DNA of 64,000 bases from Sinorhizobium fredii NGR234. GTDB lineage: Bacteria; Pseudomonadota; Alphaproteobacteria; Rhizobiales; Rhizobiaceae. Below the pieces are notes generated by a model. It was not told where the DNA came from. It made no database searches and saw nothing but the letters and a program-made list of their open reading frames with translations. Both the position numbers and the translations under genes were made by a program. The stretch lies in contig NC_012587.1 in assembly GCF_000018545.1 (NCBI RefSeq), positions 620,001 to 684,000 of the forward strand, in the 5' to 3' direction. This document shows positions 27,866-35,356 of the stretch, in pieces; position 1 is the first letter of the stretch, and each line of letters starts with the position of its first letter.

Positions 27866-28387
27866 AATGCGCCAAGAGGGGCAGATGTCGAAGTATGATG
27901 GGCTTCCACACCGCTGGCCAACTATCACAGTGCTTTATACCGTCATGTGAATCGCAAAAATCATGTCCGGTGAGGGACAATTCGTTGCCCAGCAATACTA
28001 GAATAAGATCGGGAACTGACTTCCGATAAGGAATGTTATCGGTAGTCAGCGACGGAACAGGGCATGTTAGCGATTTGAACGTAAGATTTCGTAGCTACAA
28101 CAAGCCAACTTGAAAGCTCCCGTTCCATGTTCTTGTCAGCAACCTTGCAGCACTTGTTTGCGCCGACACGAATACCTCAGAATTGACCGAACTTAATTGT
28201 AGTCTTCCGCATAAGCCGTCGTAGAACTTTGTCAGGAAAGCGCCAGCACCGGAGATGCCCGATGGTTCCAAATGGCAGCCCTGCGCTTGCGGCTGGCGAT
28301 GGGTTTCCTGATCGACGGCGGTTCTTTGTGTCTCGGGTTCCTGACTTGACGATTGACGCTTCTCAATCTGATGGACAGGAGGGTCCC
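27866..28387. other. Non-coding stretch between nuclease and recombinase remnants
   Basis: No credible gene in about 520 bases. A perfect 7-bp inverted repeat (CCGATAA at 28023-28029, TTATCGG at 28036-28042) is the only structure seen; being close to an IS91-type recombinase remnant it might be an element end, which I cannot confirm. Confidence 0.4.
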
Positions 28388-28664
28388 ATGACAGAGGAGA
28401 AGACCACCCGGCTGCGTGAGCGGATGATCGAGGACATGCGCATCCGCGGGATGGGCGATAAGGCGCAGAAAGGGTACATCCGGATTTCGCCGCCTTACTG
28501 CAGCGCACACCCGACACGGCGACGCCGGAGGAGTTGCGGGCCGATCAGCTACACATGACCAATGCCGGAGTGACGCCCTCGACATTTCAATGTCCGGATC
28601 ATCGCGCTCGGTGCGGGCGCGAGGAGATGAAGCGGTACATGCAGTTAATGCTCTCCTCCTGTTA
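28388..28664 (+). pseudogene. Remnant of an IS91-associated tyrosine recombinase
   Basis: The first 32 codons (RLRERMIEDMRIRGMGDKAQ and on to GYIR) match the SAM-like N-terminal domain of the small phage-integrase-family proteins that accompany IS91 elements. After a frameshift near 28485 the homology continues as RFAALLQRTPDTATPEELRA, DQLHMTNAGVTPSTF, and after another break as GREEMKRYMQL. The catalytic C-terminal domain is absent. A decayed mobile-element gene marking the right part of the island. Confidence 0.75.
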
Positions 28665-28690
28665 GGAGTTGCCTCGTCCCTCATCGTGGT

Positions 28691-28709
28691 ACTTTCATTG
28701 TTAGACTTT
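28691..28709 (+). promoter_or_regulatory. HxlR-type operator, copy A (regulator gene)
   Basis: ACTTTCATTGTTAGACTTT. One of five 19-bp boxes with consensus ACTTGCATTRTTAGACTTA, organised as direct ACTT repeats 14 bases apart. It overlaps a -35 element (TTGTTA, 28698-28703) whose -10 is TATAGC (28721-28726, 17-base spacer), 26 bases before the regulator start, implying autorepression. Confidence 0.65.
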
Positions 28710-28734
28710 TTGACCTAAGTTATAGCCGGAATGG

Positions 28735-29757
28735 ATGACGGGCTTTTCTGATGATGCTACTGGGTGCGCCTCCGAAATGTTGAATAAAGATACCTTGAAC
28801 CCTGCGCCCCACGTTGCGACTTCGAAGCCGATACCGCTGCAGCGGCAGTCATCAGTTCGGCGCACGATGGAGATCGTTCTCGATACGTGGAACTTCCTCA
28901 TTCTTCGCGAAGCGTATTTCGGCGTCCGCCGGTTCGACAAGTTCCAGCAGAGATTGGGCATCCCACGGCAGACGTTGTCGTCACGCCTGTCCGCGCTGGT
29001 CTCAAACGAGATCATGAGCGTGGGACGGCGGCCCAACGAGCCGGGGCAGCAGTACTTCCTGACCGAACGAGGAAAGGATCTCTTTCCGACCATGCTGTCA
29101 TTGATGGAGTTCGGCGACAAATGGTTGACGGGCGGCAAAGAGCCGCCCCTACAGTTGGTCCATAAGAGCTGCGGCTGTGCATGCCACCCAGTTACGGTAT
29201 GTAGCGAGTGCCTGGAGCCGTTCACGGCACGAGAGGTTGCTCCCCGCGATGGGCCTGGCGCAGGCTATGCTCCAGTCGATACGCGCCCGACGTCGCGCCG
29301 GAGTTCTGATCCCACGCTTTTGGAGCGTGTACGGCCCTGTTCAGTAGCGCGGACGCTCGGGATCATCGGCGACAGATGGAGTTTCCTGATCCTGCGGGAA
29401 GGCTGGTTTGGCGTTCGCCGTTTCGAGGAGATGCGGGAAAATCTCGGTATCGCCACGAATATTCTCGCCGATCGCCTTGCGCGCCTTGTGCAGGCGGACG
29501 TGTTTCGCAAGGTTCCCTATGGTTCAAGCGACCGTTTCGAGTACCGCTTCACCGAAATGGGGCTCGATCTCTACAAGCCGATGCTGGTGATGATGGCCTG
29601 GGGAGACCGCTGGCTTGCGGAGGGCAAGCCTCCGATGCGCCTGCGGCACAAGACCTGCGGGCAGGACTTTTCGGCGATCGTCGTTTGCTCCGAATGCAGG
29701 AAGCAGATCACGGTGAAGGATACGGACTACATTCTGCGTTATCCGTTCAATCTGTGA
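28735..29757 (+). CDS. Tandem HxlR-domain transcriptional regulator (340 aa)
   Basis: Two complete HxlR winged-helix domains in one chain: residues about 44-135 (IVLDTWNFLILREAYFGVRR, FDKFQQRLGIPRQTLSSRL) and about 200-300 (IIGDRWSFLILREGWFGVRR, MRENLGIATNILADRLARL). Each is followed by a Cys cluster of the form CG...CSEC (near 140-155 and 310-325), likely small zinc sites. HxlR proteins normally work as dimers of single domains, so this is a covalent pseudo-dimer. The predicted -10 ends only 8 bases before the ATG at 28735, so the mRNA may be almost leaderless, or the start may be 28777. The 3' end overlaps the convergent dehydrogenase gene by 11 bases. It probably controls the surrounding cluster through the five repeated boxes. 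Confidence 0.88.
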   Translation: MTGFSDDATGCASEMLNKDTLNPAPHVATSKPIPLQRQSSVRRTMEIVLDTWNFLILREAYFGVRRFDKFQQRLGIPRQTLSSRLSALVSNEIMSVGRRPNEPGQQYFLTERGKDLFPTMLSLMEFGDKWLTGGKEPPLQLVHKSCGCACHPVTVCSECLEPFTAREVAPRDGPGAGYAPVDTRPTSRRSSDPTLLERVRPCSVARTLGIIGDRWSFLILREGWFGVRRFEEMRENLGIATNILADRLARLVQADVFRKVPYGSSDRFEYRFTEMGLDLYKPMLVMMAWGDRWLAEGKPPMRLRHKTCGQDFSAIVVCSECRKQITVKDTDYILRYPFNL

Positions 29758-32140
29758 CGGCAGCGGACGGATCGCGGCGCGCCTGCAGCATCCGGAATAT
29801 CCGCTCCGGTGTGACGGGAAGCGTCTCCACCGAGACGCCGAGGTGGGAAAGCGCGTCGGACACGGCGTTTGCGATCGTCGCCGGCGCGCCGATCGTGCCG
29901 CCTTCGCCCATGCCGCGGAACCCGCCTACATTGTTGGGCAAATCCGCCTCAATATGCACGATGCCGATATCGGGCACATTGGTCGCCACCGGAACGAGGT
30001 AGTCCGCAAGGCTTGCCGCGACGGCCTGGCCCTGGTCGTCGTGCACGATTTCTTCGAGAAGAGCCGCGCCGATGCCCTGCGCCACTGCGCCCTGCACCTG
30101 GCCATCGACGATCATTGGATTGATGATCTTGCCGCAATCCTCAGCCACCACGTAACGCAGGACCTTGACGCCGTAGGTCTCCGGGTCGACCTCAACCATG
30201 GCGAGGTGGGTGGATGAACAGGCGGTGCCGAGATAGGGATCATAGGTCTCCGATGCGGCAAGATCCTCGCGCTGATCGCGCGGAATGCGCCCCATCTGCG
30301 AATAGACGGTCGATGCGATCTCCTTGAGCGTCATCGTGCGGTTCGAGTTCCGGCTGCTGACGATACCGTCATGCATGTCGAGGTCTTTGACGTCTTGTTC
30401 CATCAGATAGGCGGCCGCGCGCAGCGCCTTGCCCTTGACAACGCGTGCGGCAAGAATTGCCGCGCCACCGCCGAGAACGGCCGAGCGGCTGGCATAGGTG
30501 CCGCTGGACATCGGCACCAGCGCGCTGTCGCCATGCTTGACCTCGATATCCTCGAGCTTGCAGCCGAGTTCGTCGACAATCACCTGGGCAAGCGTGGTCT
30601 CAAGACCCTGTCCGTGCGAGGCGATGCCGAAGGCGGCGGTGATCGCACCCGTCGCATCGATCTCGATTTTCGCGGTTTCCGTGCCGGTGTTAATGGGCAT
30701 GCCGGGAGCGACGGAGATGCGCGAGCCGATGCCGGTCAGTTCCGCATAGCTTGCAAGGCCGATACCGACCCAGCGTCCATTTCGCCGTGCCTCATCCCTT
30801 TCGAGCAGGAGGTTGGGATAATTGACATGCGCGCAGGCGCCTGCCAGGCACTCCTGAAACGCAGACTTGTCCCAGATGATGCCGGAGGCAGTCCGATAGG
30901 GGAACTCTTCCGCGTTAACGAGATTCTTGCGGCGAAACGCGACCGGGTCCATGCCGAGCTTGCCCGCCGCCATTTCGATCAAGCGTTCCATCGCGAATGT
31001 CGAGGATGGCCGGCCGACGCCGCGATAGGGTCCGGTAGGCGGCTTGGGAGTGAGAACACCTCGGATACGGCCCCGATAATGCTCCATCCTGTAAGGGCCT
31101 GGCAGGAAACTCACCACCTGCACGGTTTCGAGGGCAGCGGTCCAGGGATAGATCGAATAGGCGCCGACATCGCCGATGACGTCGGCCCTGAGCCCGATCA
31201 GCATCCCGTCCTCCGTGACGGCGAGCTCGGCTTCTATCAGCTCATCGAACGCCTGGCTGGTCGCGGACAGGTCTTCCAGGCGATCGCTGACAAACTTCAC
31301 CGGGCGCTTGAGCTTGCGAGCAAGGGCGCAGACAAGGATCTCCTCTCCATACAATGACCCCTTCCCGCCAAAACTGCCGCCGACATCCGGCGCGACGACC
31401 CGCAGGCGCGTGCCGGGCAAGTCGAGGCATCCGGACAGGACATCCCGGATGACGCCGGGGATATTCGACGAGGTGTAAAGCGTCAGCGCCTGCTTTCGCG
31501 CATCCCATTCAGCAAGGTAGGATCGGTTTTCCATCGCGACGGCCGTCTTGCGCGTCATCCGGAACCGGCCCTTGACGGTCACCGCGGCGCTCTCGAATGC
31601 GGCATCGACGTCGCCGCGCTTGAATTCCCGCCGGATGATCGTGTTCGTGCCGGCTTCCTCGTGGAGTAGCGGGGCGTCGTCCTTCACCGCGTCGACCTGC
31701 CGGATCGCGAAGGGTAAGGGTTCGTAGTCAATGGTGATATGCTCCAGCGCGTCCTCGGCGGCGTAGCGGCTTTCCGCGACGACGGCGACGACGGGTTCGC
31801 CGACATAGCGCACCTTGTTGCGCGCCAGTGGCCAGATGGGCGTGGCGTAATAGTCGGGCATGCGGGAGGTGGGGATCGCCGGCCTGACCTCGTTTTCCAG
31901 ATCCGTCGCGTCGTAGATGGCGATGACCCCGGGAACGGAGAATGCCTCGCCGACATCGATGTTGAGGATGCGGGCATGCGGCTGGTCGGAGCGGCGCAGC
32001 GCGACATGCAGCATTCCGGCCGGCGCCATGTCATCGACATATTGGCCCACACCTGCAAGCAGCCGCGGGTCTTCGGTGCGCTTCACCCGTTTGCCGACAA
32101 GCTTGGGGCGGAGTTCGACGGAATGGTCGTGCAGGCTCAT
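29747..32140 (-). CDS. Molybdopterin-binding large subunit of a CoxL/XDH-family dehydrogenase (797 aa)
   Basis: The large subunit of a molybdenum hydroxylase. The N-terminal ferredoxin-like/hammerhead domain starts VGKRVKRTEDPRLLAGVGQYVDDM; the Mo-cofactor domain has GGSFGGKG, PTGPYRGVGRP, the aldehyde-oxidase-type GIGLASYAELTGIG and the C-terminal GIGAALLEEIVHD plus GEGGTIGAP with the catalytic Glu. The loop reads GPYRGVGR, not AYXCSFR, so it is not a form I CO dehydrogenase; the substrate is probably an organic ring or aldehyde. The start at 32140 overlaps the stop of the MBL gene (ATGA) and has GGGGAG upstream. Last gene of the leftward operon 34260-29747. Confidence 0.92.
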   Translation of the reverse strand: MSLHDHSVELRPKLVGKRVKRTEDPRLLAGVGQYVDDMAPAGMLHVALRRSDQPHARILNIDVGEAFSVPGVIAIYDATDLENEVRPAIPTSRMPDYYATPIWPLARNKVRYVGEPVVAVVAESRYAAEDALEHITIDYEPLPFAIRQVDAVKDDAPLLHEEAGTNTIIRREFKRGDVDAAFESAAVTVKGRFRMTRKTAVAMENRSYLAEWDARKQALTLYTSSNIPGVIRDVLSGCLDLPGTRLRVVAPDVGGSFGGKGSLYGEEILVCALARKLKRPVKFVSDRLEDLSATSQAFDELIEAELAVTEDGMLIGLRADVIGDVGAYSIYPWTAALETVQVVSFLPGPYRMEHYRGRIRGVLTPKPPTGPYRGVGRPSSTFAMERLIEMAAGKLGMDPVAFRRKNLVNAEEFPYRTASGIIWDKSAFQECLAGACAHVNYPNLLLERDEARRNGRWVGIGLASYAELTGIGSRISVAPGMPINTGTETAKIEIDATGAITAAFGIASHGQGLETTLAQVIVDELGCKLEDIEVKHGDSALVPMSSGTYASRSAVLGGGAAILAARVVKGKALRAAAYLMEQDVKDLDMHDGIVSSRNSNRTMTLKEIASTVYSQMGRIPRDQREDLAASETYDPYLGTACSSTHLAMVEVDPETYGVKVLRYVVAEDCGKIINPMIVDGQVQGAVAQGIGAALLEEIVHDDQGQAVAASLADYLVPVATNVPDIGIVHIEADLPNNVGGFRGMGEGGTIGAPATIANAVSDALSHLGVSVETLPVTPERIFRMLQARRDPSAAVTD

Positions 32141-32898
32141 TCGTAAAACTCCCCGCCCTTCCGCAGGGCCTGCCACTGCGCCTCGTCATGTCCGGAGACG
32201 ATGGTCGCGCCCTTGTCCCGGAAGGCCTTCAAGCGCGCGAGCGCCGCCGCGGCGAGCTCCATGTTCCAGGTGTTCCGCGGCGCGACGCCTGCATCGATAT
32301 TGGCCTGAAGGGGCGCGGCGTCGGAGGCGAGAACGAAGGTGCCGCTGTCCCGCAGCGATACATGCGCGACGGTCATGCCGGGCGTATGGCCGGGCATGGG
32401 AAGGAGGACGATGTGCCCGTCGCCGAAGACGTCGTGCTCCGCGCCGAAGGTCTGAAAGCCTTGCGGCTGGTCCCATTCCGGTTTCAGATAGCCCTGGTTC
32501 TCGGCGGCGTCGGTTTTCGCCGCCGCGACTTCCGCCTCATGGCACAGGATCGTCGCGCGGCCAAAATACTGGTTGCACCCGCAATGGTCGGGATGCAGGT
32601 GCGAGCAGATCACGACGTCGATGTCGCCAGCCTCAAGGCCGAGCGCTGCCAGTTGCCGGACAACCGTCTGCTCCGGATCAAATATCGGCGTCATCACCTT
32701 GGCCAACCCGCCCCAGCGCGCTTCCGGATCGGTGGCGGCCTCAGGGTTGCAGCCGGTGTCGAAAAGCACGTTCCCTTGGCGGTGCCGTATCAGGGTTGCG
32801 TGGACAGGCAGTTCGATCGTCTCCTCCTTCCCCACGCCGGGAACGAAGACGGACCGGCGCATGCGCAGTCGGCCGCCGGCGAGAAAATGCATCTTCAT
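32137..32898 (-). CDS. MBL-fold, N-acyl-homoserine-lactonase-like hydrolase (253 aa)
   Basis: A metallo-beta-lactamase-fold hydrolase of the AHL-lactonase type. The zinc motif HLHPDH lies in VICSHLHPDHCGCN at about residues 97-105, DTGCNPEA is the first strand loop, PGHTPGMTV supplies another His, and LASDAAP the bridging Asp. It is embedded between the small and large subunits of the molybdenum hydroxylase, overlapping both by 4 bases, so it very likely hydrolyses a pathway intermediate (a lactone or ester) rather than a signal molecule; that is inference. Start at 32898 chosen for length and for the ATGA overlap. Confidence 0.87.
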   Translation of the reverse strand: MKMHFLAGGRLRMRRSVFVPGVGKEETIELPVHATLIRHRQGNVLFDTGCNPEAATDPEARWGGLAKVMTPIFDPEQTVVRQLAALGLEAGDIDVVICSHLHPDHCGCNQYFGRATILCHEAEVAAAKTDAAENQGYLKPEWDQPQGFQTFGAEHDVFGDGHIVLLPMPGHTPGMTVAHVSLRDSGTFVLASDAAPLQANIDAGVAPRNTWNMELAAAALARLKAFRDKGATIVSGHDEAQWQALRKGGEFYE

Positions 32899-33380
32899 GT
32901 CAGAGGTCCTCTTTCCCTCGCCAGTTCCCGGACGGCGTTGACGATGTGTTCGTAGCCCGTGCAGCGACAGATATTGCCGGACAACGCCTCGCGGATCTGC
33001 TCGTCGCTTTCGAGGGGATGGTGGCGCAGCATGTCGGTGATCGCCATGATGAAGCCGGGCGTGCAGAAGCCGCATTGCAGGGCGTGGTGCTGCCGGAACG
33101 CTTCCTGGATCCGGCCGAGCCGATCGACGCTCCCCTGTCCCTCGACCGTCTCGATCTCCACGCCTTCGGCCTGGACGGCGAGCGTCAGACAGGACCTTGC
33201 GCTCCGGCCGTCGAGAATGACGGTGCATGCGCCGCAGACGCCGTGCTCACAGCCGACATGCGTTCCCGTGAGGCCAAGCTCGTGACGCAGGAAATCGCTG
33301 AGCAGCATGCGCGGTTCCACGGTCGCGGTGTGGGCCACGCCGTTCACGCTGACGCTGAGGGTGATCTTCTTTTCAGGCAT
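32895..33380 (-). CDS. [2Fe-2S] small subunit of the molybdenum hydroxylase (161 aa)
   Basis: CoxS-type electron-transfer subunit. The plant-ferredoxin cluster is ligated by CEHGVCGAC and the later Cys of SCLTLAVQ; the second, four-helix domain has QCGFCTPGFIMA and GNICRCTGYEHIV. All eight Cys are present. The start at 33380 lies within the end of the FAD-subunit gene (8-base overlap), and gives normal length. Confidence 0.95.
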   Translation of the reverse strand: MPEKKITLSVSVNGVAHTATVEPRMLLSDFLRHELGLTGTHVGCEHGVCGACTVILDGRSARSCLTLAVQAEGVEIETVEGQGSVDRLGRIQEAFRQHHALQCGFCTPGFIMAITDMLRHHPLESDEQIREALSGNICRCTGYEHIVNAVRELARERGPLT

Positions 33381-34260
33381 CTGCGCCGTCCTTGCGAAGG
33401 GTTGCCCGCGTCCATGCGTCGCGTAGCGCACGCCGCGCAAGCGCGCCCGCCAGGTGCAGGCGATAATCGGCGGACGCATGGATATCGGTGTTGGGATGGA
33501 GGAGCCCCTTCAGGGTCTCCGACACGTCCTGCAACAGCATCTCCGAAATCGCCTGGCCCTCGACGAGCGTTTCGATGTCCGGCAGGCGCAACGGCGTCTC
33601 GCCGACGCCCATCATGCCGAAACGGACGTCGCCTGCGACGCCATCGACGATGCGCAGCGTGGTTGCCACGCAGGCGAGGGCAAAATCGCCGTGGCGCCTG
33701 GAGAATTCCTCGAAGCCCCAGCCCGTCTCGGGTGGCAGCGTGTCGATATCGATCGAGGTGACGAACTCGTCCGGTTCGAGCGCTGTCATCAGCGAGCCGA
33801 CGAAGAAGTCCGAGGCGGCAATCTGCCGCTCGCCCCGGATCGAGAGGGCCGTAATCGTCCCGTCGAGGAGAAGCGTCATCACCGGCATTTCCGCTGCCGG
33901 GTCCGCATGACAGACGCTGCCGCAGAAGGTACCGCGATTGCGCACCGTCAGATGCGCCACGTGATGCATGGCGTCGTGCAGGATCGGGATGTGCCGGTGC
34001 ACGAGTGCATCCGTCGCGGTCATGCGGTGCCGTACCGTGGCCCCGATGCGCAGCCGTTCACCGTGCTTTTCGATGCGATCGAGGCCGGCAATGCGGTTGA
34101 TGTCGATCAGGATCGTGGGCTTCACCAGACGGAAGTTGATCATCGGCATAAGGCTCTGGCCGCCCGCGATTATCTTGCCGTCGCCGTTCGCAGCGGCGAG
34201 GGCCTCGGCAGCCTCGGCTGCCGATGTCGCGGCGAGGTATTCGAAGGGGGCCGGTTTCAT
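33373..34260 (-). CDS. FAD-binding subunit of the molybdenum hydroxylase (295 aa)
   Basis: CoxM-type flavin subunit passing electrons from the Fe-S subunit to an acceptor. FAD-binding signatures: IAGGQSLMPMINFRL near residue 35 and TVRNRGTFCGSVCHADPAAE near 105; the second has Cys where many relatives have Gly. The C-terminal domain contains FEEFSRRHGDFALACVATTL. First gene of the leftward four-gene operon. The start at 34260 is taken from family length; no strong ribosome-binding site is seen, and an ATG at 34296 is the alternative. Confidence 0.92.
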   Translation of the reverse strand: MKPAPFEYLAATSAAEAAEALAAANGDGKIIAGGQSLMPMINFRLVKPTILIDINRIAGLDRIEKHGERLRIGATVRHRMTATDALVHRHIPILHDAMHHVAHLTVRNRGTFCGSVCHADPAAEMPVMTLLLDGTITALSIRGERQIAASDFFVGSLMTALEPDEFVTSIDIDTLPPETGWGFEEFSRRHGDFALACVATTLRIVDGVAGDVRFGMMGVGETPLRLPDIETLVEGQAISEMLLQDVSETLKGLLHPNTDIHASADYRLHLAGALARRALRDAWTRATLRKDGADA

Positions 34261-34396
34261 TTCGCCGCCGTCGATAGGAAAGGCGCTTTCCGGCATCGTA
34301 GGGCCGTGGGCGCCAGAGGGTTCCGATATATCGCGGAAAGCCTTGTCATCGCGGCTCCTCCTAGTCTCGCCAATCCCATGGCGCGTTTCAAAATTA

Positions 34397-34415
34397 ACTT
34401 GCATTATTAGACTTA
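34397..34415 (+). promoter_or_regulatory. HxlR-type operator, copy B (hydroxylase/coxG)
   Basis: ACTTGCATTATTAGACTTA, in the 228-base divergent region between the FAD-subunit gene and the coxG-like gene, 137 and 73 bases from their starts. It matches each of the other boxes except C at 16 of 19 positions and C also at 16. Confidence 0.65.
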
Positions 34416-34488
34416 AAATAGGATTGTCAAGCAATACCAGAGCCCCGGGAAAGGGGAGATTTTTCGATTGGGACGAGGAGGATATTCC

Positions 34489-35295
34489 ATGGACATGACT
34501 GGCCAGCAGCACATTCCCGCGAGCAAAGAGGAGGTGTGGAGTGCCCTGAACGATGCCGACGTGCTGAAAGTCTGTATCCCTGGATGCCAGGAGCTAACGA
34601 AGTCTTCCGAGACAGAAATGTCGGCTGTCGCTGTCATCAAGGTCGGGCCCGTGAAGGCCCGGTTCCAGGGTGCCGTGACGCTGTCGGACCTCGATCCGCC
34701 GAACGGCTATCGGATCACCGGCGAAGGGCAGGGCGGCGTCGCCGGATTCGCAAAGGGAGTGGCGGTCGTTCGTCTGGAAGCGGTCGAGGATGGAACCGTC
34801 CTGCATTATACCGTCGATGCCCAGATCGGCGGAAAGCTGTCACAGCTTGGCGGGAGGCTTATCGATGCAACCGCAAAACAAATGTCGGGGCAGTTTTTCA
34901 AGCGATTTGCCGAAGAGATCCGCGCCCGCCAAGGTGCTGGACAGTCATTGGCGACATCTACCGAGGGTGATGCCTTCGCGCAACCCGGCCCAGTAAGGCA
35001 GTCGGTCGCCGTCACGTCGTCGAGCGAAAGTGCCTCCGCCTTGCCGCGTGCGCGCGCCGTGCAAGTTTCCGCGTCGCCCACCGGCACTTCGCTCAGCCTG
35101 CCGGTTCTTGCGGCTGTCGTCTTCGCCGCCGTGGTGGTGGCGACGTGGGCGCTCCATGGGGGATTGCTGCCGAGCCTTACGCCGCCGGCGGACGGTCCGG
35201 CGCGCATTTCGCCGGATTTGGCGAGCATTGTTCAGCTCATCATGGCCGCAGCCATCGGCTACCTGTTCGGGTCTCGTGGAAGGCGCGCCGGCTGA
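34489..35295 (+). CDS. CoxG-like SRPBCC protein with C-terminal membrane segments (268 aa)
   Basis: Residues 1-145 form a CoxG/SRPBCC domain (QQHIPASKEEVWSALND, VCIPGCQEL, VAVIKVGPVKARFQG, GGRLIDATAKQMSGQFFKRF). A Ser/Ala-rich linker leads to two hydrophobic segments at about 205-225 and 245-260 and a basic tail. In Oligotropha CoxG helps anchor CO dehydrogenase to the membrane; an equivalent role for this hydroxylase is a reasonable inference. AGGAGG lies 6 bases before the ATG at 34489. Divergent from the hydroxylase operon, sharing operator B. Confidence 0.88.
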   Translation: MDMTGQQHIPASKEEVWSALNDADVLKVCIPGCQELTKSSETEMSAVAVIKVGPVKARFQGAVTLSDLDPPNGYRITGEGQGGVAGFAKGVAVVRLEAVEDGTVLHYTVDAQIGGKLSQLGGRLIDATAKQMSGQFFKRFAEEIRARQGAGQSLATSTEGDAFAQPGPVRQSVAVTSSSESASALPRARAVQVSASPTGTSLSLPVLAAVVFAAVVVATWALHGGLLPSLTPPADGPARISPDLASIVQLIMAAAIGYLFGSRGRRAG

Positions 35296-35328
35296 AATCA
35301 AAAACCGGGGCAGAAAACCGGCCCCGGT
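35296..35328 (-). terminator. Terminator of the liv operon (leftward)
   Basis: Read leftward: ACCGGGGC, a 9-base loop, GCCCCGGT, then TTTTGATTT. The 8-bp GC-rich stem with T-run fits a Rho-independent terminator after livM; it also ends the convergent coxG transcript region. Confidence 0.75.
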
Positions 35329-35335
35329 GAAGCAC

Positions 35336-35354
35336 ACTTGCATAAGAAGACTTA
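35336..35354 (+). promoter_or_regulatory. HxlR-type box, copy E (3' end of liv operon)
   Basis: ACTTGCATAAGAAGACTTA, located between the livM stop and the terminator. It keeps both ACTT halves and differs from copy B at 3 of 19 positions, all in the middle. Its position is not promoter-like, so its role is unclear. Confidence 0.5.
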
Positions 35355-35356
35355 AG

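Noticed and set aside
9990..28740. attR copy of the tRNA-Pro 3' end
   Set aside because: I looked for a second copy of the T-arm/acceptor sequence in the island and near 28.7 kb and found none; the island's far end is left open.
30371..31357. Rightward open frame of 328 codons within the hydroxylase large-subunit gene
   Set aside because: Antisense to an unambiguous enzyme gene, no start signal and no domain.
29747..34260. Calling the hydroxylase a CO dehydrogenase (coxMSL)
   Set aside because: The large subunit has GPYRGVGR instead of the form I signature AYXCSFR, so CO oxidation is not supported.
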